DNA from: Rhodoferax sp.
GTDB lineage: Bacteria; Pseudomonadota; Gammaproteobacteria; Burkholderiales; Burkholderiaceae_C
Length of the DNA: 50,338 nucleotides
Direction of reading: 5' to 3'
NCBI GenBank assembly: GCA_030683195.1
Contig: JAUXQA010000336.1
Location: 1 to 50,338, forward strand
Below, one piece after another: positions 24,476 to 33,589 of the stretch. The position numbers were made by a program, and so were the translations under genes. Every line of letters begins with the position of its first letter. Positions within the stretch are counted from its first letter, which is position 1. The notes below the pieces were generated by a model. That model did not search any database, was not told the DNA's origin, and was given only the letters and a program-made list of their open reading frames with translations.

Positions 24476-25093
24476 TTAGGAAGTTCCTGTTAGATCCTCC
24501 GTTTGTGGCGGCGCCATGTGGTCCCAGCACCAACCTTCCCCGATCTGGTAAACCTTGATTGCTTGCCCATCCACCAGGATGACCTGGCACGGATAAACAT
24601 GGAGCTCACCGTCGTAGGATGAGAAGCTGTCGGAGAGGTCGTGCCAGGAAAGATCCGGGATCGACTTCTGAAGCTCAAGCGCCTCCGGTAACTCAAACCT
24701 CGGCTGGGCGAAACCGTTCCAGTCCTCTCCGTTGCCCCAAGCCTGGACCGTGTCGTCCATCCAGTCAGCGCTGATGTAAATGCGCCTCCAGATGGGCTTG
24801 TATTCCACGTTGTATCTCCGAAACACGTTGAGGGGCTTATCTGTCCGGATGAAGCCGCCGCCCAACGCGTGATACGTCACGAGGTCTATTGTCTCGCTAA
24901 GGGTTTGGATAGCGTGACCATCCTTATCCTGAAGTCGCCTCACAAAGCCTGGGTTATGGCGTGGTGGTTCGACGGCCTTGGGCACTAAAGCGCCATCGGG
25001 TAATTTCCAACATTGTTTCGGTAAATCAGACAAGTTTGGCACTGGTTTCTCGCCGCCATTTGCGTCCCCCGCATCATCGTTTTGTTGAGCCAT
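24476..25093 (-). CDS. Unknown protein
   Basis: 205 residues from MAQQNDDAGDANGGEKPVPN. A soluble, Trp-rich acidic protein (VEYKPIWRRIYISADWMDDT; DLSWHDLSDSFSSYDGELHV; GEGWCWDHMAPPQ). No family recognised. ATG 25093 follows an A-rich stretch 33 bases after hairpin 2; the longer frame to 25213 merely reads through the leader. Confidence 0.7.
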   Translation of the reverse strand: MAQQNDDAGDANGGEKPVPNLSDLPKQCWKLPDGALVPKAVEPPRHNPGFVRRLQDKDGHAIQTLSETIDLVTYHALGGGFIRTDKPLNVFRRYNVEYKPIWRRIYISADWMDDTVQAWGNGEDWNGFAQPRFELPEALELQKSIPDLSWHDLSDSFSSYDGELHVYPCQVILVDGQAIKVYQIGEGWCWDHMAPPQTEDLTGTS

Positions 25094-25123
25094 TTTTCTT
25101 CTTTGAAAAGGAGCAACATCGCG

Positions 25124-25175
25124 CCCAATGGGCGAATGTGCCCCGTTGGGTTGTGATAAATGCTGGGTTGCCAGC
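25124..25175 (-). promoter_or_regulatory. Two-hairpin leader with promoter
   Basis: Hairpin 1 GCTGG-CAAC-CCAGC (25162-25175). Linker ATTTATCACAA. Hairpin 2 CCCAACGGGG-loop-CGCCCATTGGG (25124-25150). A TACGAT box lies at 25204-25209, 29 bases upstream. Confidence 0.85.
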
Positions 25176-25232
25176 TCAAACGGCACATGGTGCAGATTGT
25201 CAAATCGTACCACGCACCTTCAACGGGTGAAC

Positions 25233-25592
25233 TCAGATGAGAAAACGCCACGCGGCGATTGGCGGCGAACTCAGTGTGACGAAAGAGCAGATGTTCAGTA
25301 CCACGGTGGCCCAAAATAATCGGCGAAAGGATGCTTTGGTGGTCTTGTGGCGAAACACTTGCTGAGCAACCATCGCGCCTGGCCAGCCACCGAGCAAACC
25401 CAACAATAAGAGCGAACTTTCTTTTGTACGCCATCGGCCCGATACAGCGGTTGCTTTGTCCACCGCGTATGCGATGAAGGCGACGGCACTGAGGACGAGA
25501 TACCCGGCCGCGACCGCGTGCGGAACATTCCAGTTCCATGCGGCGGCGAGGTAGATGAAGAGGGATGTAAGTAGCGTTCCGGTGAATTTCAT
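25233..25592 (-). CDS. DUF1294 membrane protein
   Basis: 119 residues, all typical of DUF1294: transmembrane segments near 5-25 and 28-45 and 96-113, with AYAVDKATAVSGRWRTKESS and LLLLGLLGGWPGAMVAQQ followed by RHKTTKASFRRLFW. Family function is unknown; members are inner-membrane proteins, sometimes fused to a cold-shock domain, which is absent here. It starts about 35 bases after the helicase terminator with no leader of the common type. Confidence 0.88.
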   Translation of the reverse strand: MKFTGTLLTSLFIYLAAAWNWNVPHAVAAGYLVLSAVAFIAYAVDKATAVSGRWRTKESSLLLLGLLGGWPGAMVAQQVFRHKTTKASFRRLFWATVVLNICSFVTLSSPPIAAWRFLI

Positions 25593-25624
25593 ATTTCGCT
25601 GGCGATTCTAGGTTGCGCCAAGAC

Positions 25625-25658
25625 AAAAAAAAGCCCCAGCGTTTAAAACGCTAGGGCT
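25625..25658 (-). terminator. Intrinsic terminator after the helicase gene
   Basis: AGCCCTAGCGTTT/AAACGCTGGGGCT hairpin followed by eight or nine T on the minus strand, 18 bases after the helicase stop. Confidence 0.92.
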
Positions 25659-25675
25659 CTCATGTTGTGTCAGAT

Positions 25676-28600
25676 TTAGGTGGTTTGACCTTCAGGGGCC
25701 TCTGCCGTTCCTGCCTCATCTTTGTCCAAATCCAGCTCCGCCTCAATGGCTCGCTGTCTCAGAACAATTGCTTTGAACGCATCCTCATGTTCAAAAGGCT
25801 TGTTCAGGCTGGCCTCAATTTGCAGACATTCCTGACTCAGCCGCTCGATACGAGCACGCCGGATAGCGGGCTCTTCGACCAAAGTCTCGACCAGATCCGT
25901 CACCAGCTTGCCGGTGCCGAACGTGTCGTGAATTGGGGTACCGGCACGCCGTATGGCATACCTGATCCGATCATCGTGTTGGCTTCTCAGGCTCAGTTGC
26001 AGCCCGTCACTGCGTTCCAGAATCACTTGCATACCGCCGACCACACCAACCACGCACATGTCGATCATTGAGTTGGACCGACTGACCTCATGGATGTTGG
26101 CGCCGATTTGAGCCTCAATAGAGTTCGCTCCCTCAAGTGCCGTGCCTAGCTTTCTGCTGGGTTTGAACTTCAGCCCTGCTGCCATCTCTTGCGAAACGAC
26201 TGCTGCATCTTGTTCTACACCTGTGATGGTTCCTTCCATTGCCTTAATCAGGTCCACATTGCTTCTGGCAATCCGGTTAAATGCCCAACGATCTTGCTCC
26301 CATGAATCCCGCAAAATGCTGAATTTCATGGCTTGGGCGTCTACTGTTGCTTTTTCAAGCACCAATGGATTTCCTGAACTGATGGCTTTTATCTCTGCAT
26401 AGCTCAACGCACCCATGGATAGATCCTCCACAGAACGCAAGCTGTTGGTGGCTGTCATGACCTGCTCGATAAAGCGGGCCTTCGTCTCCAAAAGCGACCA
26501 GATATATGCATCAAAGCTGCCTTCAGTCACGTAACGCAACAGCTCAATACAGTCCCATATGTTGCCCGCGCGCAGCCCCCGGCCATCTCGCTGTTCGACA
26601 CATGAAGGCTTCCAGGGTGCATCAATCTGATGCACGGCTTTGAGTCTCTTCTGCGCATTGGTTCCAACCCCCATTTTCAAGGTTGACCCCATCAGCAATC
26701 TGATCCGACCTGCGCGCACCTCCCTGAACAATTTGTCCTTGGCAGTGTCACTGTCGTAATCGTGAATGAACGCAATTTCTTGCGCCGGCATTCCCGCATC
26801 GATCAAACGTTGCCGTAGATCGTTGTAGACCGAGAACCCGGAGGTTTTCGGGGTAGACAAATCACAGAAAACCATTTGAGTGCCCCGCTTGTCCATCGTT
26901 TCTTCCCAGATGCGCATGACGTTTTCCACCGTCTTTGCGATCTTCCCTTTCGGGTCGTACGCCAGTGTCGGGTCAATCAATCGCATATCCAACGCAGCCT
27001 TGCGGCCGCAGTTGGTGATAGCCAACATGTTGTCTTCTTCTGGCTTCACAGCGCCGCTGCGAATCGCATCGGCACGCTCAACGAGTTCTGCCGTGTAAGT
27101 CAACAGTTCCGGGCTTGCCGGGCTGACGATTGCGCTTGGCTTGCCACCCACAATCTCGGGCGTTGGCAAGCTCAGCATGCTTCGTGTCTTGATGTCAGCA
27201 ACCATTCTGAAGATGGCCATCAGATCAGGGACATTCACGAAGCGTGAAAAACGAGTGTTGAGCCGGTAGCCGCCGCCATCTGGCGATACCTCCATACCTG
27301 TTATGGCCTCCCCAAACGTAGCAGCCCATGCGTCGAATTCCCATAATCCCATGCTTTTCAGCGTGTAGGGTTGCAAGAACTTTTGCATGACATGTGCTTC
27401 AGCGACTGAATTGGATATTGGCGTGGCACTGGAGAAAGTCACCCCCTGTTCCACGTCTCCCCTCTTCTGCATGATCAGCGAGGTTTTCACCCACGCATCA
27501 AATGCCCTGTTCGATGCCGCATTGGGCAAGCCCGCTATCGCCGGCATCTTGGACACGCGCATCAAGTTTTTCAGCGCATGTGCCTCGTCAAAGAAGAGAT
27601 AGTCCACACCGATTTCATCGAAATAGACCAGATCGTCCTTGGCATCTTCGTTCAGTGCCCGTTCAATCTTCGCTTCTAGTGCCTTCAGCAGCTTCTCACA
27701 TTGCTTGACGCTGCGTGATGCATTTCTTTCCTCAGCCATCCGCAAGCTATTGCGGGTTTGGCTCAGCAACTCATTTACAAACGCTTTGGTTGCGCCTGGA
27801 CTCGTTGGTAACCGCTCAAAGCTGGAATGTGTCATCACCACGGCATCCCAGTCACCGGTGGCAATCCTTGAAACAAACTCGCGCCGCTTGTCGCCTTGCA
27901 GGTCTTCCTTTGCAGCCATCAGGACCTTGGCAGTCGGGTAAAACCTGACGCAATCGGCTACAAATTGGGCGAGCAAATGGTTGGGGACCACGATCAGAGG
28001 CTTGCTGGCCTTACCGATGCGTCTCATTTCCATTGCAGCAGCAATCATCGTGAACGTCTTACCCGCACCGACTACATGAGCCAGCAAGGTGTTGCCACCT
28101 GAGACAATTCGCCAGATGGCATCCAGTTGATGCTTGTAGGGCGTGATCACGGGTGACATGCCATACAGCACCATGTGCGAGCCGTCATAAGTTCGCTCGA
28201 CAATCTGATTGAACTCGTCGTTGTACAGGCGAAGCAAGCGATCTCGCCTTGCATCATCCCGGTACGCCCACGCCTTGAATTCCTGGCGTATGGCTTCGTA
28301 CTTCTCTCGTGCCGCCAGTGTGGCGCCGCGGTCAAGAACGGATCTGCCGTCTACCGTTTTCGTGATCTTGGGTGGCACCTGATTCAGCGCGGCCTCGACT
28401 AAATCGAGAGCGCAGCGTTTTTGGGTACCCCATTTCTGCTGACTCAGCATCCTGTCACCGAACCACTCGCGACCAATGCCGCTTGTGGTCTTGACGCTCC
28501 ATGTTGCTGAATCAGCGCTGTAACTCACCTCCACACCTGACTTTTGGTCAGTATGGTTCACCAGTTCAGCGCAAAATTTCTCCACCACATCCAAAGGCAC

Positions 28601-30823
28601 CCATGGCGCTCCAAGGCGGACTTCGACTTGTGCCGGGCCCAGATCTACCGGAAGCACGGATTTCAATGCGTTCACATTGTCTTCGTACTTCTTGCCAGCA
28701 GATCCGGCCAGGTGAATCTTCTGCCTGATGTTTCCCGAAAGGTACTCGTCAGCGATTTTCCACATGCCGTCTTGCGGGTCCATATAGGCCAACCCGTCAT
28801 TGCTCAACTGGCGCGTTATCTCGCGTCCGGCTGTCTGCATACGCATCGCCATGTCACCGACATGCAAGCGACCGTACAGTCCCAGGGACACCAGCATGGC
28901 GTCCTTGATGTTGTCCACAAACTCAGGCGGCGTCTTCTTGCCCGCCGTGCGCCGTGAAAAGATGTCAGCCTTCCTGTAGGTTTCGGACTCTTCGTCGTAA
29001 TGTTCCAAACTGAGTACCAAAGGGCAATCTGGATCGCTGCGAAACAGACGCATGTTGGCGCTGTCCGCCATGTTCCCGCACGTGGCCACAAAGGCGTCGT
29101 ACCGGATGTTGAGTTGCAGCTGACACCCCTTGAAATCAGCATCATCGTCAGATGACACCTGGGACTGAATCAACTTGCGGGCCACTTCCTTGATACCAAT
29201 GAGCCCAATGATTCGTTCGCGGGCTTTGCCTTTGTAAGCGCCATCCACGTCGATCCACTTGGACTCGTCTTCCGCAATGCAGATGCGACCATCACTCAGC
29301 ACAAACCCACCGGGCTTGATTTTGGATGTCGCACGCACACTTTGAAGCATCAAACTTGGTTGATGCTCGACTTCCTTCTTTGGTGGCTCATAAACGCCGC
29401 TAGGCATGCACTTCACCGCTTCCAGCAGACGCAGCTCAAAAGCCTGCTCGTCCCCTGAAAACACTGTTTTCATGATTTCCCGGCCGTAACGACCTGAGTC
29501 CATAACCATATCGCCCAGCACCAAGTGCGGGTTGGCGACATACCACTCGTTGACCGAGCGATCGCGATCCACAGTTCTGCGACTCGCATCGCTGTAGACA
29601 GTCAGACATTGGCCTTTTTGAAGCATCGACTCACTGGCTTGAGTCACCTTTTGCCATGGATGTGAGGCGTTGAACTTCGGAGCCGTACGCTTTCTGAAAA
29701 CAAGGATGTCGGTTACCACTTGCGTGGCGGCTGACTTCTTGAATGCCGAATCTGGCAACCGGATGGCTCCCAGCATCTCTGCATGAGCGTTGATCCAGTC
29801 ACGATGGCCACGAGTTTGGCTGTCCATCGTGTAGGCCGAAGTGATCATGACCACCAACCCACCGGGACGCACCATGTCAATGGACTTGCCGATGAAGTAG
29901 TTGTGCAGATTCCACTCGCTGTAGCCCACCTTGCGGGTCTCCAGCGACTTGTGATTCCCGAAGGGCACATTGGAGATCGCCAGGTCGTAGAAGCCGTGAG
30001 GCACCGGGGCCTTCTCGACTGCACTGCTATGTACCTGCACATTCAGTCCGCCAAACACCAGGTTCAGCAACTCGGAGGACATGCTGTCCAACTCCACCGC
30101 TGTGATCTCACTCTTGACTGCAAGATCCGCTGGCATGTTGGCCAGGAACAGACCTGTACCGGCTGCTGGTTCAATCACGCGTCCCCCGGTAAAACCGAGT
30201 TGACGCACGATTTGCCACATGGCCTGAATGATCACCGGGTCGGTGTAATAAGCATTTGTGGTACTTGCGCGGGCACTGTTGAACTCATCCTCGCTGATGA
30301 GGGCTTTGAGTTGTTCTCGCTTGGACGACAGGCTGTTGCCCTGGAGATCCTCGAACATCCGCGCCGCACCACCCCACCCGCTGTATGCGAGTAATTGGTG
30401 CCGGTCATCGTCTGTGATCGCGTCTTTGTCTGACCGACGTTTGAGCATGAGCTCAATTGCGGCCAGATTCTGGTCGATTCGCTGCGTGACAGACACGCCA
30501 GGCGCGTACCGGGACGGGTTGAATTGCGGCCAGACCATTTGGGACTCTGTTGCCACGCTCTCAACTTCGATCTGACTTTCATTGGCGGCATCAACATAGA
30601 TCGCCTGCATGACTTGCCGTTGTGGCGCCAAGGTTTGCTCGGAAACCGAGAATGTTGCGTGAACCAGTGCCGCAGCCACCACCGCGACGGGTGTCGGGGA
30701 TAACTGGGGAAAGACAGAGTGACTCTGCGTCGCCTTGAGACTAGACAGGAAATCTTCCGGTTCAAAGCCAGGCAGCCACTGGGTTGGAGAAGTGGCGTGC
30801 CGTTTGTTTTGTGTTCTACCCAT
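25676..30823 (-). CDS. DarB-like giant DNA methyltransferase-helicase
   Basis: 1715 residues. N-terminal N6-adenine methyltransferase domain: AYSGWGGA (146-153), NAYYTDPVIIQAMW, SAM motif EPAAGTG (218-224) and NVPFG (285-289, in place of NPPF/Y). C-terminal SF2 helicase: Walker A GAGKT (919-923), DEAH (1079-1082), SAT in FSSATPIS (1130-1137) and QRDGRGLR (1411-1418). This architecture matches the N12-class/DarB-like proteins of phage P1, plasmids and integrative elements, where DarB protects incoming DNA from type I restriction. ATG 30823 follows GGAG; the frame upstream only crosses the leader. Monocistronic, ending in a strong terminator. Note the type I system in the same window. Confidence 0.9.
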   Translation of the reverse strand: MGRTQNKRHATSPTQWLPGFEPEDFLSSLKATQSHSVFPQLSPTPVAVVAAALVHATFSVSEQTLAPQRQVMQAIYVDAANESQIEVESVATESQMVWPQFNPSRYAPGVSVTQRIDQNLAAIELMLKRRSDKDAITDDDRHQLLAYSGWGGAARMFEDLQGNSLSSKREQLKALISEDEFNSARASTTNAYYTDPVIIQAMWQIVRQLGFTGGRVIEPAAGTGLFLANMPADLAVKSEITAVELDSMSSELLNLVFGGLNVQVHSSAVEKAPVPHGFYDLAISNVPFGNHKSLETRKVGYSEWNLHNYFIGKSIDMVRPGGLVVMITSAYTMDSQTRGHRDWINAHAEMLGAIRLPDSAFKKSAATQVVTDILVFRKRTAPKFNASHPWQKVTQASESMLQKGQCLTVYSDASRRTVDRDRSVNEWYVANPHLVLGDMVMDSGRYGREIMKTVFSGDEQAFELRLLEAVKCMPSGVYEPPKKEVEHQPSLMLQSVRATSKIKPGGFVLSDGRICIAEDESKWIDVDGAYKGKARERIIGLIGIKEVARKLIQSQVSSDDDADFKGCQLQLNIRYDAFVATCGNMADSANMRLFRSDPDCPLVLSLEHYDEESETYRKADIFSRRTAGKKTPPEFVDNIKDAMLVSLGLYGRLHVGDMAMRMQTAGREITRQLSNDGLAYMDPQDGMWKIADEYLSGNIRQKIHLAGSAGKKYEDNVNALKSVLPVDLGPAQVEVRLGAPWVPLDVVEKFCAELVNHTDQKSGVEVSYSADSATWSVKTTSGIGREWFGDRMLSQQKWGTQKRCALDLVEAALNQVPPKITKTVDGRSVLDRGATLAAREKYEAIRQEFKAWAYRDDARRDRLLRLYNDEFNQIVERTYDGSHMVLYGMSPVITPYKHQLDAIWRIVSGGNTLLAHVVGAGKTFTMIAAAMEMRRIGKASKPLIVVPNHLLAQFVADCVRFYPTAKVLMAAKEDLQGDKRREFVSRIATGDWDAVVMTHSSFERLPTSPGATKAFVNELLSQTRNSLRMAEERNASRSVKQCEKLLKALEAKIERALNEDAKDDLVYFDEIGVDYLFFDEAHALKNLMRVSKMPAIAGLPNAASNRAFDAWVKTSLIMQKRGDVEQGVTFSSATPISNSVAEAHVMQKFLQPYTLKSMGLWEFDAWAATFGEAITGMEVSPDGGGYRLNTRFSRFVNVPDLMAIFRMVADIKTRSMLSLPTPEIVGGKPSAIVSPASPELLTYTAELVERADAIRSGAVKPEEDNMLAITNCGRKAALDMRLIDPTLAYDPKGKIAKTVENVMRIWEETMDKRGTQMVFCDLSTPKTSGFSVYNDLRQRLIDAGMPAQEIAFIHDYDSDTAKDKLFREVRAGRIRLLMGSTLKMGVGTNAQKRLKAVHQIDAPWKPSCVEQRDGRGLRAGNIWDCIELLRYVTEGSFDAYIWSLLETKARFIEQVMTATNSLRSVEDLSMGALSYAEIKAISSGNPLVLEKATVDAQAMKFSILRDSWEQDRWAFNRIARSNVDLIKAMEGTITGVEQDAAVVSQEMAAGLKFKPSRKLGTALEGANSIEAQIGANIHEVSRSNSMIDMCVVGVVGGMQVILERSDGLQLSLRSQHDDRIRYAIRRAGTPIHDTFGTGKLVTDLVETLVEEPAIRRARIERLSQECLQIEASLNKPFEHEDAFKAIVLRQRAIEAELDLDKDEAGTAEAPEGQTT

Positions 30824-30851
30824 AGGGTCTCCGAAAAGAATTCGCGGAGAC

Positions 30852-30913
30852 ACCTTCCCCTGCGGGAAACGTATTTCCCGCGAAGGTTGAAGATTGGCGT
30901 GCCATTGGCACGC
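30852..30913 (-). promoter_or_regulatory. Leader of the helicase gene, proximal module
   Basis: Hairpin 1 GCGTGCC-AAT-GGCACGC family (30897-30913). Linker CAATCTTCA. Hairpin 2 ACCTT..CGGGAAA-TACG-TTTCCCG..AAGGT (30852-30887). Same plan as the other leaders with entirely different stem bases. Confidence 0.75.
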
Positions 30914-30918
30914 ATCCA

Positions 30919-31056
30919 GCAGTTTGAACTGCGAAGATCTGTTGAGGTCGCATAGACCTTTCCCAAAGACACGTTGGATTTGTCTTTGGGAAAGGTCACC
31001 GCATGAGCGGTGACCCACCAGATGTGGGCTGGTGAAAGTTGGCCCCAGAAGGGGTG
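30919..31056 (-). repeat. Array of hairpins upstream of the helicase leader
   Basis: Successive perfect stems in 140 bases: GCAGTT/AACTGC (30919-30932), a 17-bp stem (30955-30971 with 30981-30997), GGTCACCGC/GCGGTGACC (30994-31015), CACCAG/CTGGTG (31016-31034 area) and CCCC/GGGG (31043-31054). No T-runs follow. The 17-bp and 9-bp stems share bases and would compete. Confidence 0.75.
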
Positions 31057-31066
31057 GATTGTTGAG

Positions 31067-31414
31067 TTATTCGTCGGTCATGCGAATGAGATAACTGCCT
31101 GACAAGATTTCGAGCTGCAGCCAGATGTTGCGGGCTTTTCCATCACGTGAGTCACTCTGAACGACCCAAACATTGAACTGCTTGGGTTCGTCATCACAGT
31201 GGCCGCAAAATTCACTGGCATGTGCAATGACATCAAGGAGACGCGCGCTTTCGTAGGGAGTCAGGTTGTCTTCTCTCGCCATTGGACGTCTCGTAACGAG
31301 AACGCCGATGGCTTCCATTTCCATTTGCACGGGTAGTGCAAAGTGCATGCGCTTTGCATGCGTGGATACATCGATTGATTCGACGACATTCGAAGGTGTC
31401 AAGTTCATGTTCAC
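31067..31414 (-). CDS. Unknown protein
   Basis: 115 residues from GTG 31414 (or 113 from ATG 31408): MNLTPSNVVESIDVSTHAKR, VLVTRRPMAREDNLTPYESA, then VIAHASEFCGHCDDEPKQFN with a CGHC pair and a C-terminal beta segment LQLEILSGSYLIRM. No family recognised. Confidence 0.65.
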   Translation of the reverse strand: MNMNLTPSNVVESIDVSTHAKRMHFALPVQMEMEAIGVLVTRRPMAREDNLTPYESARLLDVIAHASEFCGHCDDEPKQFNVWVVQSDSRDGKARNIWLQLEILSGSYLIRMTDE

Positions 31415-31487
31415 TTGCTTGTTTACTTCGGTTGGCGTTGTGTTTTTAATAGGAAATCCAATTTCACCGCTGACGGTGTTGTTTGTT

Positions 31488-31763
31488 TTAGTACAGATAC
31501 CGATAGGCCCCCAACAACGATGTCGCTGTGAAGACCACCTGCATCATCAGAAGGCTTTTGATCCTTCCAAGCACGGCATAGGTGATCCATGCCGCATTGG
31601 AGACAAGGAATGCAATCCATCCATAGCCGGACCACGGCATGTTGGCCGCAAGAATTAGCGCGCCTACGATGCCCATGATCGAGCCGAACCATTCGACGCA
31701 AGAGCTGACGAACTGGCGGCGGTCTGGTTTCACAAATCCATATGAAATTGTGTTGCTTTGCAT
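31488..31763 (-). CDS. Small inner-membrane protein
   Basis: 91 residues with three predicted transmembrane helices (about 22-43, 46-66, 70-90). The pattern WFGSIMGIVGALILA, GWIAFLVSNAAWITYAVL and LLMMQVVFTATSLLGAYRYL resembles small YgjV/PnuC-like half-transporter proteins of mobile elements, but transport is not shown. Its start overlaps the previous gene's end by 34 bases. Confidence 0.75.
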   Translation of the reverse strand: MQSNTISYGFVKPDRRQFVSSCVEWFGSIMGIVGALILAANMPWSGYGWIAFLVSNAAWITYAVLGRIKSLLMMQVVFTATSLLGAYRYLY

Positions 31764-32084
31764 GGAGTGTTGCCTTGTGGTGGACAGTCTCCCAAGACCA
31801 CGGGTTCAACCGTGATTTCAGGATCCTTCTGGTTTGATTTTTGGGTTGAAACTGTTGCGTTGACCCCAGCCTGAGAGGGGGGGGACGCGCCTTTTTGTTT
31901 TTTGCGCTTTTGCTCAGTACGCTTTTTTTCGAATTGCATGACCGATCGATTCAGGTCAAAGCCGTCGACGTCCACTTTCAAGCGAACTGCACGCTGCGCT
32001 ATCCGATCAAAACGGTCCATGACAAATTCCATGCGCAAGATTGCCACGGGCGTTGGTGATCAGGGATTCGGTTTTATCCGACAT
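31730..32084 (-). CDS. Unknown basic protein, start probably frameshifted
   Basis: The clear frame runs from GTG 32047 to 31730 (105 residues): MEFVMDRFDRIAQRAVRLKV, then a Lys-rich stretch EKKRTEQKRKKQKG. A better start, ATG 32084 with GAGGA upstream and 28 bases after the leader, is one base out of frame (MSDKTESLITNA, then shift in a run of C near 32045). Removing one C would join them into about 117 residues. Family unknown. Confidence 0.6.
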
Positions 32085-32120
32085 GTGTGTCCTCTGTATA
32101 AGACAGGGTCATCGCCAAAA

Positions 32121-32165
32121 CAGGGATGCGTCCCTGCCGGTTGAAAATATTGCTGGTGCGCCAGC
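32121..32165 (-). promoter_or_regulatory. Two-hairpin leader with promoter
   Basis: Hairpin 1 GCTGG-CGCA-CCAGC (32152-32165). Linker AATATTTTCAAC. Hairpin 2 CAGGGA-CGCA-TCCCTG (32121-32136). A TATACT box lies at 32194-32199, 29 bases upstream. The rest of 32170-32339 shows no gene. Confidence 0.85.
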
Positions 32166-32339
32166 TCGATCACCGATGGTGGTAATGGCACAAAGTATAA
32201 CGGTATATCGGCCTGAAAAGCCTGGCTCTGGGTAGGCATAGGCTGCCCAACCAGGGTGGTACATCAGAAGAATCAAGGCTCAAACTCGACCGTCACGAAT
32301 GTACATATTCGGGTGCGCTGTCCGCCGTCATGCCACGAC

Positions 32340-32381
32340 AAAAAAAACACCCCGCACACCCTTGGGAGGGAGAACGGGGCG
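32340..32381 (-). terminator. Intrinsic terminator after the glycine-zipper gene
   Basis: CGCCCCG/CGGGGTG stem with inner pairing and eight T on the minus strand, 15 bases after the stop. Confidence 0.85.
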
Positions 32382-32395
32382 TTTTGGGCAAATGA

Positions 32396-33064
32396 TTATT
32401 CTTGCCAGTTAACAAACCCTGGTGAAGAGGCTTGCTCCCAACGCAAGGGGCGCTGGGATTGGTATTGCGTCATCGGTTGATGTGCCTCTGTAGGCGCTGG
32501 GTAAACAGGGGTCACAGCAACGGCAGCAGGAATCACTCGGTTTTTACCGCCTTCATTGAGGATGAGGACGGCTTGACCGACATGGATGTCCGGAGCAGGC
32601 AAGGGCTGGACAATGGCAAACACGCGAGTCCGGTTGTATGGAGCTGGTGTTTCCACTAGAACCTCGATCGCTGTTTCGGCCCCGATATGTTCACCAGCGG
32701 CCTGACCGCCGACGCCACCAATGGCAGCGCCGACGAGTCCCAGGACGCTGCGTGCAGCGGTTCCCGAGTTCTTACCCAGGCTCACGCCGATCAAGCCGCC
32801 GAGGGCTGCGCCCACGGTGGCACCTGCATAAGCAGATTGCACCCGAGGTTGCACCTTCACTTCTCGCAATCCGAGAACCACACCTTTTGTGACGCTCTGG
32901 ACAGACTGCGCACCGCTCAAGCGGTAGACATTTCCACTTTGTGCTGATGCCAAGGGGCTGACAGCAAGGAAAAACAGGAACATGCCCAATAAAACGGAGA
33001 CTTTGGCGATTGAAGCCAAAACTACCGCGGAGCATCCCCGAACAAAAGAACCGATTGTTTTCAT
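32396..33064 (-). CDS. Exported glycine-zipper protein
   Basis: 222 residues. Signal peptide (SVLLGMFLFFLAVSPLASA, about 23-41, cleavage after ASA). Then two glycine-zipper segments (AGATVGAALGGLIGVSLGK; LVGAAIGGVGGQAAGEHIG, about 80-125) as in SlyB/Pcp-type envelope proteins, but no lipobox Cys. A C-terminal beta-rich part (AIVQPLPAPDIHVGQAVLIL) follows. Probably an outer-membrane or periplasmic protein. ATG 33064 follows a variant leader. Confidence 0.78.
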   Translation of the reverse strand: MKTIGSFVRGCSAVVLASIAKVSVLLGMFLFFLAVSPLASAQSGNVYRLSGAQSVQSVTKGVVLGLREVKVQPRVQSAYAGATVGAALGGLIGVSLGKNSGTAARSVLGLVGAAIGGVGGQAAGEHIGAETAIEVLVETPAPYNRTRVFAIVQPLPAPDIHVGQAVLILNEGGKNRVIPAAVAVTPVYPAPTEAHQPMTQYQSQRPLRWEQASSPGFVNWQE

Positions 33065-33093
33065 ACATTTCCAAAAAAATGCAGGGACACCGG

Positions 33094-33142
33094 CCCCGAA
33101 GGGAGAAAGTGTTCCCTGCGGGTTGTCGTGGTTTACTCACGA
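33094..33142 (-). promoter_or_regulatory. Two-hairpin leader variant
   Basis: Hairpin 1 TCGTG-AGTAAAC-CACGA (33126-33142). Linker CA. Hairpin 2 CCCGCAGGGAA-loop-CTCCCTTCGGGG (33094-33122). Confidence 0.7.
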
Positions 33143-33174
33143 TTTGGGCAATACGCCCATGATCTGACGGAAAA

Positions 33175-33357
33175 CTAGGAGTCGTTGTCAGATGTTTGTT
33201 GGTCAAAGAAATAGACGATGGCTTCGTCATCTGCCTGACTATTTGATTGGGATGAATCATGGTTGCCGTTGGAGTCCCGAGACTGGTTTGAACCAGTGAC
33301 AAGATCCCATGCGGTAAGCACTAAATATCCTCCAAGGATCAGAATTGGCCAGTTCAT
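33175..33357 (-). CDS. Small membrane protein with Ser/Asn-rich tail
   Basis: 60 residues from MNWPILILGGYLVLTAWDLV, one transmembrane helix (about 3-19), then a hydrophilic, Ser/Asp/Asn-rich tail (QSRDSNGNHDSSQSNSQADD). ATG 33357 follows GGAG and three hairpins; an upstream in-frame ATG would put the leader inside the protein. No family recognised. Confidence 0.65.
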   Translation of the reverse strand: MNWPILILGGYLVLTAWDLVTGSNQSRDSNGNHDSSQSNSQADDEAIVYFFDQQTSDNDS

Positions 33358-33372
33358 GGCGCTTTCTCCATC

Positions 33373-33456
33373 GCACGCGAGCGTGCAAGGTACCTTAACG
33401 GTTGCATCTTTCGATGTCACCGTACTGGATTTGGTGTGATGCTGAACGACCTCAGC
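33373..33456 (-). promoter_or_regulatory. Three-hairpin leader variant
   Basis: Hairpin 1 GCTGA-GGTCGT-TCAGC (33441-33456). Hairpin 2 ACGGT..CATC-GAAA-GATG..ACCGT (33398-33423). Hairpin 3 GCACGC-TC-GCGTGC (33373-33386). It lies in the divergent region facing the 33590 gene. Confidence 0.65.
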
Positions 33457-33589
33457 TGGCTAGTCACAAGGACAAGTGAAATTTAATGGTAACACCACGG
33501 CTTGCGGGGCGAAAAACAGTGTTTTGAAAGCGGAGAGTGTTTCGTCAAGCTGGTGCTAATCTCTCACGCTGTTCTTTCGGTAGGAAACC

